Assembly: GCF_000263195.1 (NCBI RefSeq)
Contig: NC_018748.1
Coordinates: forward strand, 4,588,001 to 4,652,000
From: Emticicia oligotrophica DSM 17448
GTDB taxonomy: Bacteria; Bacteroidota; Bacteroidia; Cytophagales; Spirosomataceae
Direction of reading: 5' to 3'
DNA length: 64,000 nucleotides
Of the stretch, positions 45,870 to 54,220 are shown in pieces (the stretch's first letter is position 1; the number at the start of each line of letters is the position of its first letter). The notes beneath the pieces were generated by a model. It was not told the origin of the DNA. It searched no databases and saw only the letters and a list, made by a program, of their open reading frames with translations. The position numbers and the translations under genes are program-made.

Positions 45870-47144
45870 ATGAAAAAGATTTACTACATACTTGCTTTCA
45901 TTGTTATTAGTTTCTCTGCCACTGCTCAAAAGGTAAAGGCGTGTGCCAATCAATACTGTGATTCAATCGCAAAGGTTTCAGGAAGCAAATACACGCTTAT
46001 GCAAACAAAATTTGAGGAAGCTCTTGAAAAGCAAATTAGTTCGCAAAAAAACTTTAGAGTTGCTACAGATATCATTCGGATACCAGTAGTTGTGCATGTG
46101 ATTCATAATCAAATAAGTGGAGCCATAGCTGGTACGAATATACCTGATGAACAAATTTATTCACAGATAAAAGTATTGAACGAAGATTACCGAAAGAAAG
46201 TAGGTAGTTTAGGGTATAATACCAATCCAGTCGGAGCAGATTCAGAAATTGAGTTTTTCCTAGCAAATGTTGACCCATTAGGCAAGCCAACCAATGGAAT
46301 TACACGTACCTTCTCTTCTAGAAGCTCATTCAATGTTGTGAATGATGCCGATAGACTAGCCATGTCGAATCTAGGATATTGGGATAGTAATAAATACTTA
46401 AATATTTGGGTTGCCCCCTTTATTAATGATTATATAGGATATGGCGAATTCCCTTTTGCTGAAGCGGTTGACGGTCTTGATGTTGATGCTGATGAAAGAA
46501 TTGATGGTGTATTTATAGATTACAAAGTGTTTGGGAAAAAAACGGGTACAAATACAAAAGGTCTCTTTAGTTTTGGACGAACCGTAACTCATGAAGTTGG
46601 GCATTGGTTGGGGCTATACCATACTTGGGGTGACCAAAGATGTGGAACTGATTTTGTAGCCGATACGCCACAAGCTGCTACCTCAAATAGTTCAAATACT
46701 TGCAAGGATTTATTCTCAACTTGCACGGGAACTAGAACTAGAAATATGATAGAAAATTATATGGACTATTCTCCCGATTCTTGTATGAATATTTTTACAC
46801 TCGGGCAGAAAGAAAGAATGCGTGCAGTTCTTGATTTGAGTAAAAGGAGAAAAAGGGTACTAAATTATTCGAAGTTTCAACTGCCTCCTTCTAGTACCCT
46901 ACAAGTGAATTGTCTAAATCCTTTACCTCTAAGTAATCTTCAAATTCAGGTATTATTGCCTGATTTTCAAGACTTTACAGTTGTTTTAAGAGATTTGATG
47001 GGCCGACCTGTTTACACTGAACATTATGAAGATTTACCAAGTACTATTATTACTTTAAAAGATAAAGATTTAGCTCCGGGTATGTATTTCGTAAGTGTTA
47101 CTTCCAAAGAACAGATTGTTCAGAAAAAAATCGTTCTCTACTAA
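45870..47144 (+). CDS. Secreted M43-type zinc metalloprotease with T9SS tail
   Basis: A 424-residue secreted protease. A Sec signal (ending ATAQ) is followed by a propeptide-like region, then the zinc motif HEVGHWLGLYH around residue 240 and the Met-turn region ENYMDYSPDSCM, as in pappalysin/cytophagalysin (M43). The last 75 residues (PLSNLQIQVLLPDF through LAPGMYFVSVTSKEQ and the final VLY) form a type A C-terminal domain for type IX secretion. It should be released or attached outside the cell. It is followed by a hairpin. Confidence 0.88.
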   Translation: MKKIYYILAFIVISFSATAQKVKACANQYCDSIAKVSGSKYTLMQTKFEEALEKQISSQKNFRVATDIIRIPVVVHVIHNQISGAIAGTNIPDEQIYSQIKVLNEDYRKKVGSLGYNTNPVGADSEIEFFLANVDPLGKPTNGITRTFSSRSSFNVVNDADRLAMSNLGYWDSNKYLNIWVAPFINDYIGYGEFPFAEAVDGLDVDADERIDGVFIDYKVFGKKTGTNTKGLFSFGRTVTHEVGHWLGLYHTWGDQRCGTDFVADTPQAATSNSSNTCKDLFSTCTGTRTRNMIENYMDYSPDSCMNIFTLGQKERMRAVLDLSKRRKRVLNYSKFQLPPSSTLQVNCLNPLPLSNLQIQVLLPDFQDFTVVLRDLMGRPVYTEHYEDLPSTIITLKDKDLAPGMYFVSVTSKEQIVQKKIVLY

Positions 47145-47160
47145 TCTCTGTTATTTTTGA

Positions 47161-47186
47161 ATCGGTTTTTTGATTAAACCGATGTT
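47161..47186 (+). terminator. Hairpin after the metalloprotease gene
   Basis: ATCGGTTT (47161-47168) and AAACCGAT (47176-47183) form a perfect 8-base stem around TTTGATT, 17 bases after the stop codon. The following T content is modest, so termination may be incomplete. Confidence 0.6.
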
Positions 47187-47222
47187 ATTTTAATTGTGTT
47201 TTTGCCAAATAAAGACCTCTTT

Positions 47223-47699
47223 ATGGATAATGCTGTAAAAAATCGTCCTGATTTTGATCAAATATTTATGGATCTCGCTCATAATTTAGCTTTGAGGTCA
47301 CATTGTGTAAAAGCACAAGTTGGAGCAGTTCTTACAAAAGATACAAGAATTATTTCGATTGGCTATAATGGCCCTCCAGCCGGTACTCATAATTGCGATG
47401 ATGAATTTCCTGACCATGGTTGCCCACGAGATTCAAAAGGGAGCTGTTCATTAGCTCTCCATGCCGAACAAAACGCAATTCTTTATGCTATAAAAAATGG
47501 GGCAAACATAGAAGGTACTACCCTTTATGTTACTTTATCTCCTTGCATTGCTTGTGCCAGAGTCATTTATACGATGAAGATAAAAAAAGTATTTTATTCA
47601 AAATCATACGCCCAATACAAAGGAATTCCAAATGATGAGGGCGTAGATTTTTTAAGGAAATTTGGTGTTGAGGTAATTAAATACTCTGAAAATAATTAA
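47223..47699 (+). CDS. dCMP deaminase / ComEB-family cytidylate deaminase
   Basis: A 158-residue zinc deaminase. The metal motif is HAEQNAI with the catalytic Glu, followed by SPCIACARVI, the two-Cys half; SIGYNGPPAGTHNC is the substrate loop typical of dCMP deaminases. It converts dCMP to dUMP for dTTP synthesis. The ATG at 47223 is preferred over a GTG nine codons upstream that lies next to the hairpin. Length fits the family. Confidence 0.88.
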   Translation: MDNAVKNRPDFDQIFMDLAHNLALRSHCVKAQVGAVLTKDTRIISIGYNGPPAGTHNCDDEFPDHGCPRDSKGSCSLALHAEQNAILYAIKNGANIEGTTLYVTLSPCIACARVIYTMKIKKVFYSKSYAQYKGIPNDEGVDFLRKFGVEVIKYSENN

Positions 47700-47713
47700 T
47701 CTTCTGGATTTTA

Positions 47714-48226
47714 TTAGTGAATTACGCCGCCTTCACCATGTACATGGCCGTGGTCTAATTCACTTTGACTTGCATTTCTTACTTCAAGTATCTTTCCCTT
47801 AAAGTGCATTTTTTGCCCTGCCAATGGATGATTAAAGTCAAGAACTACAAAATCTTCTCCGATTTCTATAATTCTACCATTCATTCTACCGCCATCTTCA
47901 TTTGAAAAAGGAATAATATTGCCAATTTCCAACATTCCCTCTGGCACTTGACCATTTTCAATTTTAAAATTATCAATCGGAAAGTCAATAATAGCTTCTG
48001 GGTCTGGTTCACCGTAGCCATCTTCAGCATCAATCGAAAACTCAAATTCATCTTCAGCTTGAAGACCAATTAATTTTTCTTCAAATTTTTCTGGCAGACC
48101 ACTCAAGCCATGAATAAAAACCATCGGCTCGTCATCTTGAACAATTTCAAGTAGCTCTTTATCATTTTCCTCGCCAATTTCTAATTCATAAATTATTTTA
48201 ACGACTTTGTTTGATTCAATTTTCAT
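47714..48226 (-). CDS. FKBP-type peptidyl-prolyl isomerase, SlyD-like
   Basis: A 170-residue SlyD-type prolyl isomerase/chaperone. An FKBP core at each end (IYELEIGEENDKELL and DDEPMVFIHG; later DFNHPLAGQKMHF) brackets an insert-in-flap domain (about residues 75-125), with the DAEDGYGEPDP acidic segment. The C-terminal tail HGHVHGEGGVIH has histidines that may bind metal, a short version of the SlyD metal tail. Convergent with the deaminase gene 14 bases away. Confidence 0.9.
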   Translation of the reverse strand: MKIESNKVVKIIYELEIGEENDKELLEIVQDDEPMVFIHGLSGLPEKFEEKLIGLQAEDEFEFSIDAEDGYGEPDPEAIIDFPIDNFKIENGQVPEGMLEIGNIIPFSNEDGGRMNGRIIEIGEDFVVLDFNHPLAGQKMHFKGKILEVRNASQSELDHGHVHGEGGVIH

Positions 48227-48333
48227 TGTAAAATGTATTTTAATAATTATTTCTAAAGTTTTTTGAGTTTATGGTTGATTAAAACTAAATCCGTATTATT
48301 TTGCGATTCTAAGTTAAACATTTATATACCCTC

Positions 48334-48352
48334 TAAATTTGGTGCAAACGTA
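48334..48352. promoter_or_regulatory. Back-to-back divergent -7 elements
   Basis: TAAATTTG (plus, 48334-48341) is followed after GTG by CAAACGTA, which reads TACGTTTG on the minus strand (48345-48352). Both fit TAnnTTTG. They lie between the divergent slyD-like and acpH genes, 30 bases before the acpH ATG. No clear -33 element was seen for either strand. Confidence 0.55.
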
Positions 48353-48371
48353 CACATATTAGCTTGTTTTA

Positions 48372-48986
48372 ATGAATTTTTTAGCACATTTATTTCTTTC
48401 TGGTAAAAATGAAGAAGTTATGATTGGTAACTTAATGGAAGATTATATTGTAGGGAGAATTGACCATGAGCGGAATAATCATTTGAATAAAGATATCAAA
48501 CATGGTATCATGTTACACAGGCTAATTGATACAGCAACCGATTCTAATCCGTTTGTAAGTAATTGTAAATTAGTTCTTTATGAAAAGTATCATAAATACT
48601 CAGCTGTATTAATTGATATTTATTTTGACCATTTTTTGGCAGTTCATTGGGATTTTTATTCGAAAGAACCTTTTGATTTATTTAGAAAACGGGTTTATTT
48701 TTCTTTCGAAAAGCATTGGAATATTTTGCCAGAAAAAATGAAACCCATGATTGAATCAATGATTACTCATGATTGGTTGAAAAACTACGCCGAATTTTGG
48801 GGAATCGAAAGGGCTTTACTAGGAGTTTCTCGCAGAACAAAGTTTGAGTCAAATATGGAAAAGGCGACAGATGATTTAAAAATTCATTATAAATTATTCA
48901 AAGATAATTTTGAAAAATTTTTTCCTGAATTGTTAGAAACTTGTAACAATTTTTTGGATGTAAATGGTTATGAAAATATTGGTTAG
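48372..48986 (+). CDS. acpH: Acyl carrier protein phosphodiesterase
   Basis: A 204-residue AcpH (DUF479) family enzyme, which removes the phosphopantetheine arm from holo-ACP. Seen: NFLAHLFLSGKNEEVMIGN at the start with the metal-binding His, HGIMLHRLIDTATDSN, and YFDHFLAVHW, which carry the HD-like metal ligands. Length matches. It precedes holA with a 34-base gap and is probably cotranscribed. Confidence 0.88.
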   Translation: MNFLAHLFLSGKNEEVMIGNLMEDYIVGRIDHERNNHLNKDIKHGIMLHRLIDTATDSNPFVSNCKLVLYEKYHKYSAVLIDIYFDHFLAVHWDFYSKEPFDLFRKRVYFSFEKHWNILPEKMKPMIESMITHDWLKNYAEFWGIERALLGVSRRTKFESNMEKATDDLKIHYKLFKDNFEKFFPELLETCNNFLDVNGYENIG

Positions 48987-49020
48987 TTGATATTGTGAAA
49001 AGGTGAATTTGTGAAAAATT

Positions 49021-50028
49021 ATGATTGAAATTTTAAAATCTATAAAGAAAGATTCCATTAGACCACTCTACTTTTTACATGGTGAGGAAGTATTTTATAT
49101 TGAACAAGTAGTAGAAAAAATTCAGAGTTTGGCCATCCCAGTACACGAAAAAGGTTTTAATGAGTTTGTCTTATTTGGAAAAGAACTTTCAGTAGGAGCC
49201 GTTTTAAATTACGCTCGAAGATTTCCAATGATGGCCGAAAGACAATTAATTATTGTGAAGGAAGCTAATCAGATTCAAGGTATTGACCAAAAAGAAAATC
49301 AGAAACTTATTGAAGATTATGCATTAAATCCATTACCTTCAACAATATTAGTTCTATGTTTCACTACTGCACAGGATGAACGCAAAACATGGGTAAAGGC
49401 ATTCGCAAAAAATGGTGTATTACAAAATTTTAAGAAGTTGTATGATAATCAATTACCTGAATTTGTTTCATCATATTGTCATGGTAGAGGCGTAAAGATA
49501 AGTATGAAGGCCATTCAGTTATTGATAGAACATATAGGTAATGATTTAAAAAGATTAGCTAGTGAATTAGAAAAAGTTATTTTAAATATTAAATTAGGAG
49601 AAGGTATTGACGCAGATATTATTCAAAAGTACGTTGGTATAAGTAAAGAATATAATGTTTTTGAATTGCAAAAAGCTTTAATACAGCGAGATGTTTTGAA
49701 GGCAAATCAAATTATTAACTTTTTGGGAAGAAATCCAAAAGATAATCCAATTCAACCAATCTTAATTATTCTTTACAATTTTTTCAGCAAGGTGTTATTA
49801 GTACAGGGGTCTGGTGAATTGAGTGAGTCAAATGTGGCTTCTTTGCTAAAAGTGAATAGTTTTTTTGCCAAAGATTATATTTTAGCGGCTAGAAATTATT
49901 CGTTAGCGAAATTAGCTTTTGTTATTCATTCAATTAAAAATGCTGATCTAAAATCAAAAGGTGTTGAGGTTGGAGAAGAAACTGAAGGTGAAATTTTGAA
50001 GAAATTAGTTTTTGAAATTTTACATTAA
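49021..50028 (+). CDS. holA: DNA polymerase III subunit delta
   Basis: A 335-residue HolA, the clamp-loader subunit that opens the sliding clamp. The opening RPLYFLHGEEVFYIEQVVEKI and LNYARRFPMMAERQLIIVKEA resemble its AAA+-like first domain, which lacks Walker motifs; EYNVFELQKALIQRD marks the C-terminal collar domain. Length is as expected. A strong terminator shared with the convergent tRNA-Met follows. Confidence 0.9.
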   Translation: MIEILKSIKKDSIRPLYFLHGEEVFYIEQVVEKIQSLAIPVHEKGFNEFVLFGKELSVGAVLNYARRFPMMAERQLIIVKEANQIQGIDQKENQKLIEDYALNPLPSTILVLCFTTAQDERKTWVKAFAKNGVLQNFKKLYDNQLPEFVSSYCHGRGVKISMKAIQLLIEHIGNDLKRLASELEKVILNIKLGEGIDADIIQKYVGISKEYNVFELQKALIQRDVLKANQIINFLGRNPKDNPIQPILIILYNFFSKVLLVQGSGELSESNVASLLKVNSFFAKDYILAARNYSLAKLAFVIHSIKNADLKSKGVEVGEETEGEILKKLVFEILH

Positions 50029-50058
50029 TTGTGGAAACTTTATTGAGATTTATGCATA

Positions 50059-50089
50059 AAAAAAGAGTCTCAAATCTGAGACTCTTTAA
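50059..50089. terminator. Bidirectional terminator for holA and tRNA-Met
   Basis: AAAGAGTCTCA (50062-50072) and TGAGACTCTTT (50077-50087) form an 11-base stem with a four-base loop. The minus-strand side is followed by seven T bases, fitting the end of the tRNA transcript. Confidence 0.88.
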
Positions 50090-50092
50090 GTG

Positions 50093-50166
50093 TTGCGGGA
50101 AGCGGGATCGAACCGCCGACCTTAGGGTTATGAATCCTACGCTCTAACCATCTGAGCTATCCCGCA
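50093..50166 (-). tRNA. tRNA-Met (anticodon CAT), elongator type
   Basis: The minus strand folds into a complete 74-nt cloverleaf including the discriminator A. The acceptor stem TGCGGGA/TCCCGCA pairs fully, the D arm is GCTC/GAGC and the T loop TTCGATC. The anticodon loop TTCATAA has CAT. It lacks the C1-A72 mismatch and GGG/CCC anticodon stem of initiator tRNA, so it is the elongator (or less likely tRNA-Ile2). The innermost anticodon-stem pair is A31/C39, a mismatch. CCA is not encoded. Confidence 0.92.
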
Positions 50167-50219
50167 GTATATTTTTTATATTTTTTAAGACTTTTTTGAT
50201 TGCCTTGAAGAATATGTTG

Positions 50220-50250
50220 CAAAATTACACAAAGATTTTTACATTGCAAA
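50220..50250 (-). promoter_or_regulatory. tRNA-Met promoter
   Basis: On the minus strand, TTTG (50247-50250) is followed after exactly 19 bases by TAATTTTG (50220-50227), an ideal Bacteroidota -33/-7 pair. The tRNA begins about 50 bases downstream. Confidence 0.8.
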
Positions 50251-50364
50251 TAAACAAATCAAACTATTAGAAAATTTCGAGAAAAGTTATAAAACTTCTT
50301 GAAATAGTTATTTAATAAGACTAAATCGAGTTCGATTTAGGTATTTTTCTAAATATTGTGAATT

Positions 50365-50748
50365 ATGGACAAATTCAAATTTTCTCGAGAATACGAATTC
50401 AAGGCATCGCCCAAAGTTTTGTATCCGTATCTTAGTACACCTGCAGGATTACAGCAATGGTTTGCAGCTAAAGTAAAGTATACCAGTGACTCGAATTTTG
50501 ATTTTGTTTGGGATAATGAAAGTCATCCCGCTCGTTTATCTGTTCAAAGAGTCAATAAACTTGTTAAATTTGATTTTCTAAACGCAGACCAAAGAGGCAA
50601 TTATGTTGAGTTTAGACTTGAACAAAGTGAACTAACTAATGCCACTTTTTTAAAAATAACTGATAATTCTGATAATAACGATGAAGGAGAATTAGAGGAT
50701 ATTTGGGATGATATGATTTATAAACTTAAAGAAATTGTTGGCGGTTGA
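50365..50748 (+). CDS. START-like/SRPBCC domain protein
   Basis: A 127-residue single-domain protein of the SRPBCC/START-like fold: EYEFKASPKVLYPYLSTPAGLQQWFA at the start, a central beta-sheet, and a C-terminal amphipathic helix (LEDIWDDMIYKLKEIVGG). The family binds hydrophobic ligands or acts as chaperone-like AHSA1 relatives; the role of this conserved Bacteroidota version is unknown. The permease gene follows 79 bases later. Confidence 0.8.
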   Translation: MDKFKFSREYEFKASPKVLYPYLSTPAGLQQWFAAKVKYTSDSNFDFVWDNESHPARLSVQRVNKLVKFDFLNADQRGNYVEFRLEQSELTNATFLKITDNSDNNDEGELEDIWDDMIYKLKEIVGG

Positions 50749-50827
50749 TTTTTATTGTTAAATAAACTTAATCAATTTGTGAATTTGAATTTCATGTTGG
50801 AATTTTGTGAGGTTGAATGTAGTTTTA

Positions 50828-52309
50828 ATGAAAAAAATTGATATTTTAGTGATTAGGTCTTTTATCGGGCCATTCATATTAACTACCTGCGTGGTAGTTT
50901 TTATTTTTTTGATGCGTTTCCTCATGCTTTATTTCAACGATTTTGTTGGTAAAGACTTGGGATACGATGTATTTGGAAAGTTATTCGTTTACTTTTCTTT
51001 GATAACCGTGCCTATTGCACTACCACTATCTACTTTGTTGGCTTCTTTGATGTGCTTCGGGAATTTAGGCGAATACAGTGAGCTCACGGCAATCAAGTCA
51101 GCGGGAGTTCCAATTTCAAGGGTACTTTTCCCTGCAATGATTTTTGCTTTAGGTGTAAGTGTATTTTCTTTCTGGTTTAATAATACAGTAAACCCCTGGG
51201 CAAACTTAAAGGGCTATAGCCTATTATATGATGTAAAAACTACTAAAGTAACTTTAAATATCAAAGAAGGTATTTTTTACAAAGAAATTCCCGGATATAG
51301 CATTAAAGTAGTAAAAAAATTCTCTGATGGGAAAACCTTAAAAGGAGTTACCATCTATAATCATTCTCAAAATAATGGAAATATCAACGTTACATTAGCT
51401 GATTCGGGTAAGATGTACACCATGTATGATAATACTTATTTAGTGTTTGAATTATTTAATGGTTGTAACTATATTGATTACAGAAGTAATGATGCAAGTT
51501 ATAATGAAACTCAATTCGTTAAAAATGGATTCAAGCAAAATAAGATGGTCTTTTCACTTGAATCATTTGGAATGAAAAGAACAGATGAATCCCAGTTCAA
51601 GTATCACGAGTTTATGAAAAATATTAATCAACTCAATGAACAAGCAGATTCAATAAAAAAAGATATAAAAAAGACACTCAGATCCCAAACTACATTAGCT
51701 ACAAACCTTTATAACTTTCAGTTTAAGGAATATCCAGTTGATACATCAAAAGCAGCCCGTGAGCGAAAACCAATTAAATCAGGCAGTTGGATAGCTGAAA
51801 AAATGAAGAAATCTGTAACTGTTACTTCAGATGAAGAAGCCTTTGAAACAGCACTAAATCAAGCTAAAAATCTCAAAGACCAATTTAATACCACGGTAGA
51901 TATTATCAAAAGTAAAAAGCGAGATGCCATAAAAGCTGAAGTTGAAAAATGGCACAAGTTTACGATGGCTTTTGCTTGTTTTGTAATGTTTCTAATTGGT
52001 TCTTCTCTTGGTTCAATTATAAAAAAAGGGGGTTTTGGTATGCCAGTTTTGCTTTCGATTACTTTTTTTATTTTAATGTATGTTTTAATGCAACTTGGTG
52101 ATAAATATGCAAAGGAAGATATTTGGCCAGTTTTACTTGGTGTTTGGATGCCAGATTTTATATTATTGTTGTTTGGTGTATATTTCCTCTATAAAGCTAC
52201 TAATGATGCAAGATTGTTTGAAAGTGATATTTACGCAGTTTATTTTGATAAATTGAAATCGCTTTGGAATGAAAGGAAATTTTTTAAACCTAAAAAAGTT
52301 TTAACCTAA
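50828..52309 (+). CDS. LptF/LptG-family permease
   Basis: A 493-residue inner-membrane protein with three helices near each end (about residues 15-115 and 380-475) around a large periplasmic beta-jellyroll region, the layout of LptF/LptG, which drive LPS export with LptB. The early LLASLMCFGNLGEYSELTAI is the coupling-helix region facing the ATPase. The periplasmic part contains a long helical, charged insert (about residues 275-370), unusual compared with E. coli LptF. The ATG at 50828 is preferred over a GTG seven codons upstream. Confidence 0.88.
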   Translation: MKKIDILVIRSFIGPFILTTCVVVFIFLMRFLMLYFNDFVGKDLGYDVFGKLFVYFSLITVPIALPLSTLLASLMCFGNLGEYSELTAIKSAGVPISRVLFPAMIFALGVSVFSFWFNNTVNPWANLKGYSLLYDVKTTKVTLNIKEGIFYKEIPGYSIKVVKKFSDGKTLKGVTIYNHSQNNGNINVTLADSGKMYTMYDNTYLVFELFNGCNYIDYRSNDASYNETQFVKNGFKQNKMVFSLESFGMKRTDESQFKYHEFMKNINQLNEQADSIKKDIKKTLRSQTTLATNLYNFQFKEYPVDTSKAARERKPIKSGSWIAEKMKKSVTVTSDEEAFETALNQAKNLKDQFNTTVDIIKSKKRDAIKAEVEKWHKFTMAFACFVMFLIGSSLGSIIKKGGFGMPVLLSITFFILMYVLMQLGDKYAKEDIWPVLLGVWMPDFILLLFGVYFLYKATNDARLFESDIYAVYFDKLKSLWNERKFFKPKKVLT

Positions 52310-52358
52310 TATAGAACAAAAAATGCCTCGAACATTCGAGGCATTTTTTGTTCTATAT
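52309..52358. terminator. Near-perfect 50-base palindromic terminator overlapping two stop codons
   Basis: Arms of 24 bases (52309-52332 and 52335-52358) pair without mismatch around a two-base centre, with the GC-rich core TGCCTCGAA flanked by A- and T-runs. It overlaps the last base of the permease stop codon and the whole stop codon of the deoxynucleoside kinase gene (52353-52355), serving both directions. Confidence 0.9.
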
Positions 52359-52994
52359 ATTTTGAATGCTAAGTTGAGTTCCCATACTGATATTGTTATC
52401 AATAATTTCGGTGATATATCTAAAATCATCTTCACTTTCGGCATAATCTAAGTCATTTACATCAATAACTAATAGTTTTCCGTGCGTATATAATTCTACA
52501 AAATCTTCATAAAGTTTGTTTAAACTCAAAAGATAATTAGGGTCAATGTTTTTTTCAAAATCTCTGCCCCGTTTATTGATTTGTCTTTGCAATTTTGTTA
52601 AATCGGCTCGTAGATAAATCATTAAATCAGGATGAGAAATTGCTTGGGTAATCGTATTAAACATGCTTTTGTATGTTTGATAATCAGTTTCATTGAACTT
52701 CCCCGTTTCATAGAGATTTCTTGCAAAAATATACGCATCTTCATAAATTGACCTATCCTGAATGATTGTTTTTCTTTCGGTCAATTGTTTTATTTTTAAT
52801 ACTTGCTCGAACCTACTGTTTAAGAAATATATCTGTAAGTGAAACGCCCATTTTTCCATATCTTCATAAAAAGGAGGGAGGTATGGATTTCCATCAACTG
52901 CTTCATATAATACTTCCCAACCATAATGATTTGCCAGTTTTGTAGCTAAGGTAGTTTTGCCGGCACCTATATTACCCGTAATCGCAATGTGCAT
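52353..52994 (-). CDS. Deoxynucleoside kinase
   Basis: A 213-residue dNK/dGK/dAK-family salvage kinase. The P-loop GNIGAGKTTL starts at residue 7. The DRSIYED motif (about residue 82) and the LID region RGRDFEKNIDPNYL follow the order of the family. It phosphorylates deoxynucleosides using ATP; base preference, dA/dG or dC, cannot be read from the sequence. Single gene, divergent from trhO. Confidence 0.9.
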   Translation of the reverse strand: MHIAITGNIGAGKTTLATKLANHYGWEVLYEAVDGNPYLPPFYEDMEKWAFHLQIYFLNSRFEQVLKIKQLTERKTIIQDRSIYEDAYIFARNLYETGKFNETDYQTYKSMFNTITQAISHPDLMIYLRADLTKLQRQINKRGRDFEKNIDPNYLLSLNKLYEDFVELYTHGKLLVIDVNDLDYAESEDDFRYITEIIDNNISMGTQLSIQNI

Positions 52995-53088
52995 TTTTTA
53001 CTTTGTCAGAATTTCTTGAAATTTTAATATGTTTCACAAAATAAATTCTTATATCATAAAAATCATAGAATTAACAGAATATGTTTTG

Positions 53089-53096
53089 TAATTTTG
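53089..53096 (+). promoter_or_regulatory. Candidate -7 element for trhO
   Basis: TAATTTTG matches TAnnTTTG exactly, 43 bases before the trhO ATG. No TTTG lies at the proper -33 distance, so it is only partly supported. Confidence 0.45.
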
Positions 53097-53139
53097 CGGA
53101 AATTCAAATCAAGTTTACACCTTGAAATATTGATAATCA

Positions 53140-54180
53140 ATGAAATTAGATAAAAATACCCCTTTAGAAGCGGCAGTTGAAGATTCTGCATCCGCGTTAA
53201 ATTACCAAGTTCTTCTGTATTACATCTACTCACCGATTGAAAACGTAGTTGAGTATCGTGATATCCACCATCAATTTTGTCTAGATAACAATCTTCTTGG
53301 AAGAATCATTGTTGCTCCCGAGGGTTTGAATGGAACTGTTTCGGGCTTAGTAGCAGATACAGAAAAATATATGGCTTGGGTGAAGTCTGATTCTCGCTTT
53401 GAGTCGGTTGATTTTAAAGTAGAAAAAGTTTCTAAACATGCTTTCACGAAACTATATGTGAGAATTAAGAAAGAAATTGTCCATTCTGAATTACCTGTAA
53501 ATCCATTAGTTCAAACTGGAAAGCACCTTGAACCTGCTGACTTTAAGCAATTAATTAAAAATGACCCTAATGTAGTTTTAGTTGATATGCGTTCAAATTA
53601 TGAACATTCGGTAGGGAAATTTAAAGGTGCAATAACGTTTGACATGGAAAATCTTCGTGAATTACCTGAACATGTACACGAAATTGAGCATTTAAAAGAT
53701 AAAAAAATTATTACCTATTGTACTGGAGGAATTAAATGTGAAAAAGCAAGTGCTTATTTATTATCACAGGGTTTTTCCGATGTGTATCAGTTGCATGGTG
53801 GAATAATAAAATATGGCTTAGAAGAGGGAGGTGAAGATTTCGATGGTAAATGCTATGTTTTTGATAATAGATTAACTACCGAAGTAAATAAAGTGAATCC
53901 TGAAATTATTTCTAAATGTCATATTTGCGGAACTCCAAGTGATAGAATGGTTAACTGTGCGAATCCAGAATGTAATGAACATTTACCGATTTGTGAAAAA
54001 TGTGGCCAAGAAATGGAAGGAGCTTGTTCGGTAGCCTGTAAAGAAAATCCAAGAAAACGCCCATACAATGGCACTGGTTATTATGCCAAAACTACTGAAG
54101 GATATAAACCTGAGATTGCATTTAGGACACGAAAAAATACCAAAACCTTACATATTGTAGAGGAATTAGGTTTAAAATAA
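53140..54180 (+). CDS. trhO: Rhodanese-domain tRNA uridine(34) hydroxylase
   Basis: A 346-residue TrhO (YceA)-type protein that makes 5-hydroxyuridine at tRNA position 34 in an oxygen-dependent manner. An N-terminal acylphosphatase-like/UPF0176 domain (EGLNGTVSG, about residues 67-75) is followed by a rhodanese domain with the active-site Cys in YCTGGIKCEKAS. A C-terminal zinc-like region has cysteines in CHICG, CANPEC and CEKCGQ. Family length and order are right. It ends in a strong terminator. Confidence 0.92.
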   Translation: MKLDKNTPLEAAVEDSASALNYQVLLYYIYSPIENVVEYRDIHHQFCLDNNLLGRIIVAPEGLNGTVSGLVADTEKYMAWVKSDSRFESVDFKVEKVSKHAFTKLYVRIKKEIVHSELPVNPLVQTGKHLEPADFKQLIKNDPNVVLVDMRSNYEHSVGKFKGAITFDMENLRELPEHVHEIEHLKDKKIITYCTGGIKCEKASAYLLSQGFSDVYQLHGGIIKYGLEEGGEDFDGKCYVFDNRLTTEVNKVNPEIISKCHICGTPSDRMVNCANPECNEHLPICEKCGQEMEGACSVACKENPRKRPYNGTGYYAKTTEGYKPEIAFRTRKNTKTLHIVEELGLK

Positions 54181-54219
54181 TAAAAAAGGGATTCAAATCA
54201 GAATCCCTTTTTTATTATT
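54176..54219. terminator. Bidirectional terminator overlapping the trhO stop codon
   Basis: Perfect 19-base arms (54176-54194 and 54201-54219) with a six-base loop, core GGGATTC/GAATCCC, and A/T-runs. It includes the trhO TAA and lies directly before the convergent methyltransferase stop at 54221. Confidence 0.9.
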
Positions 54220-54220
54220 A

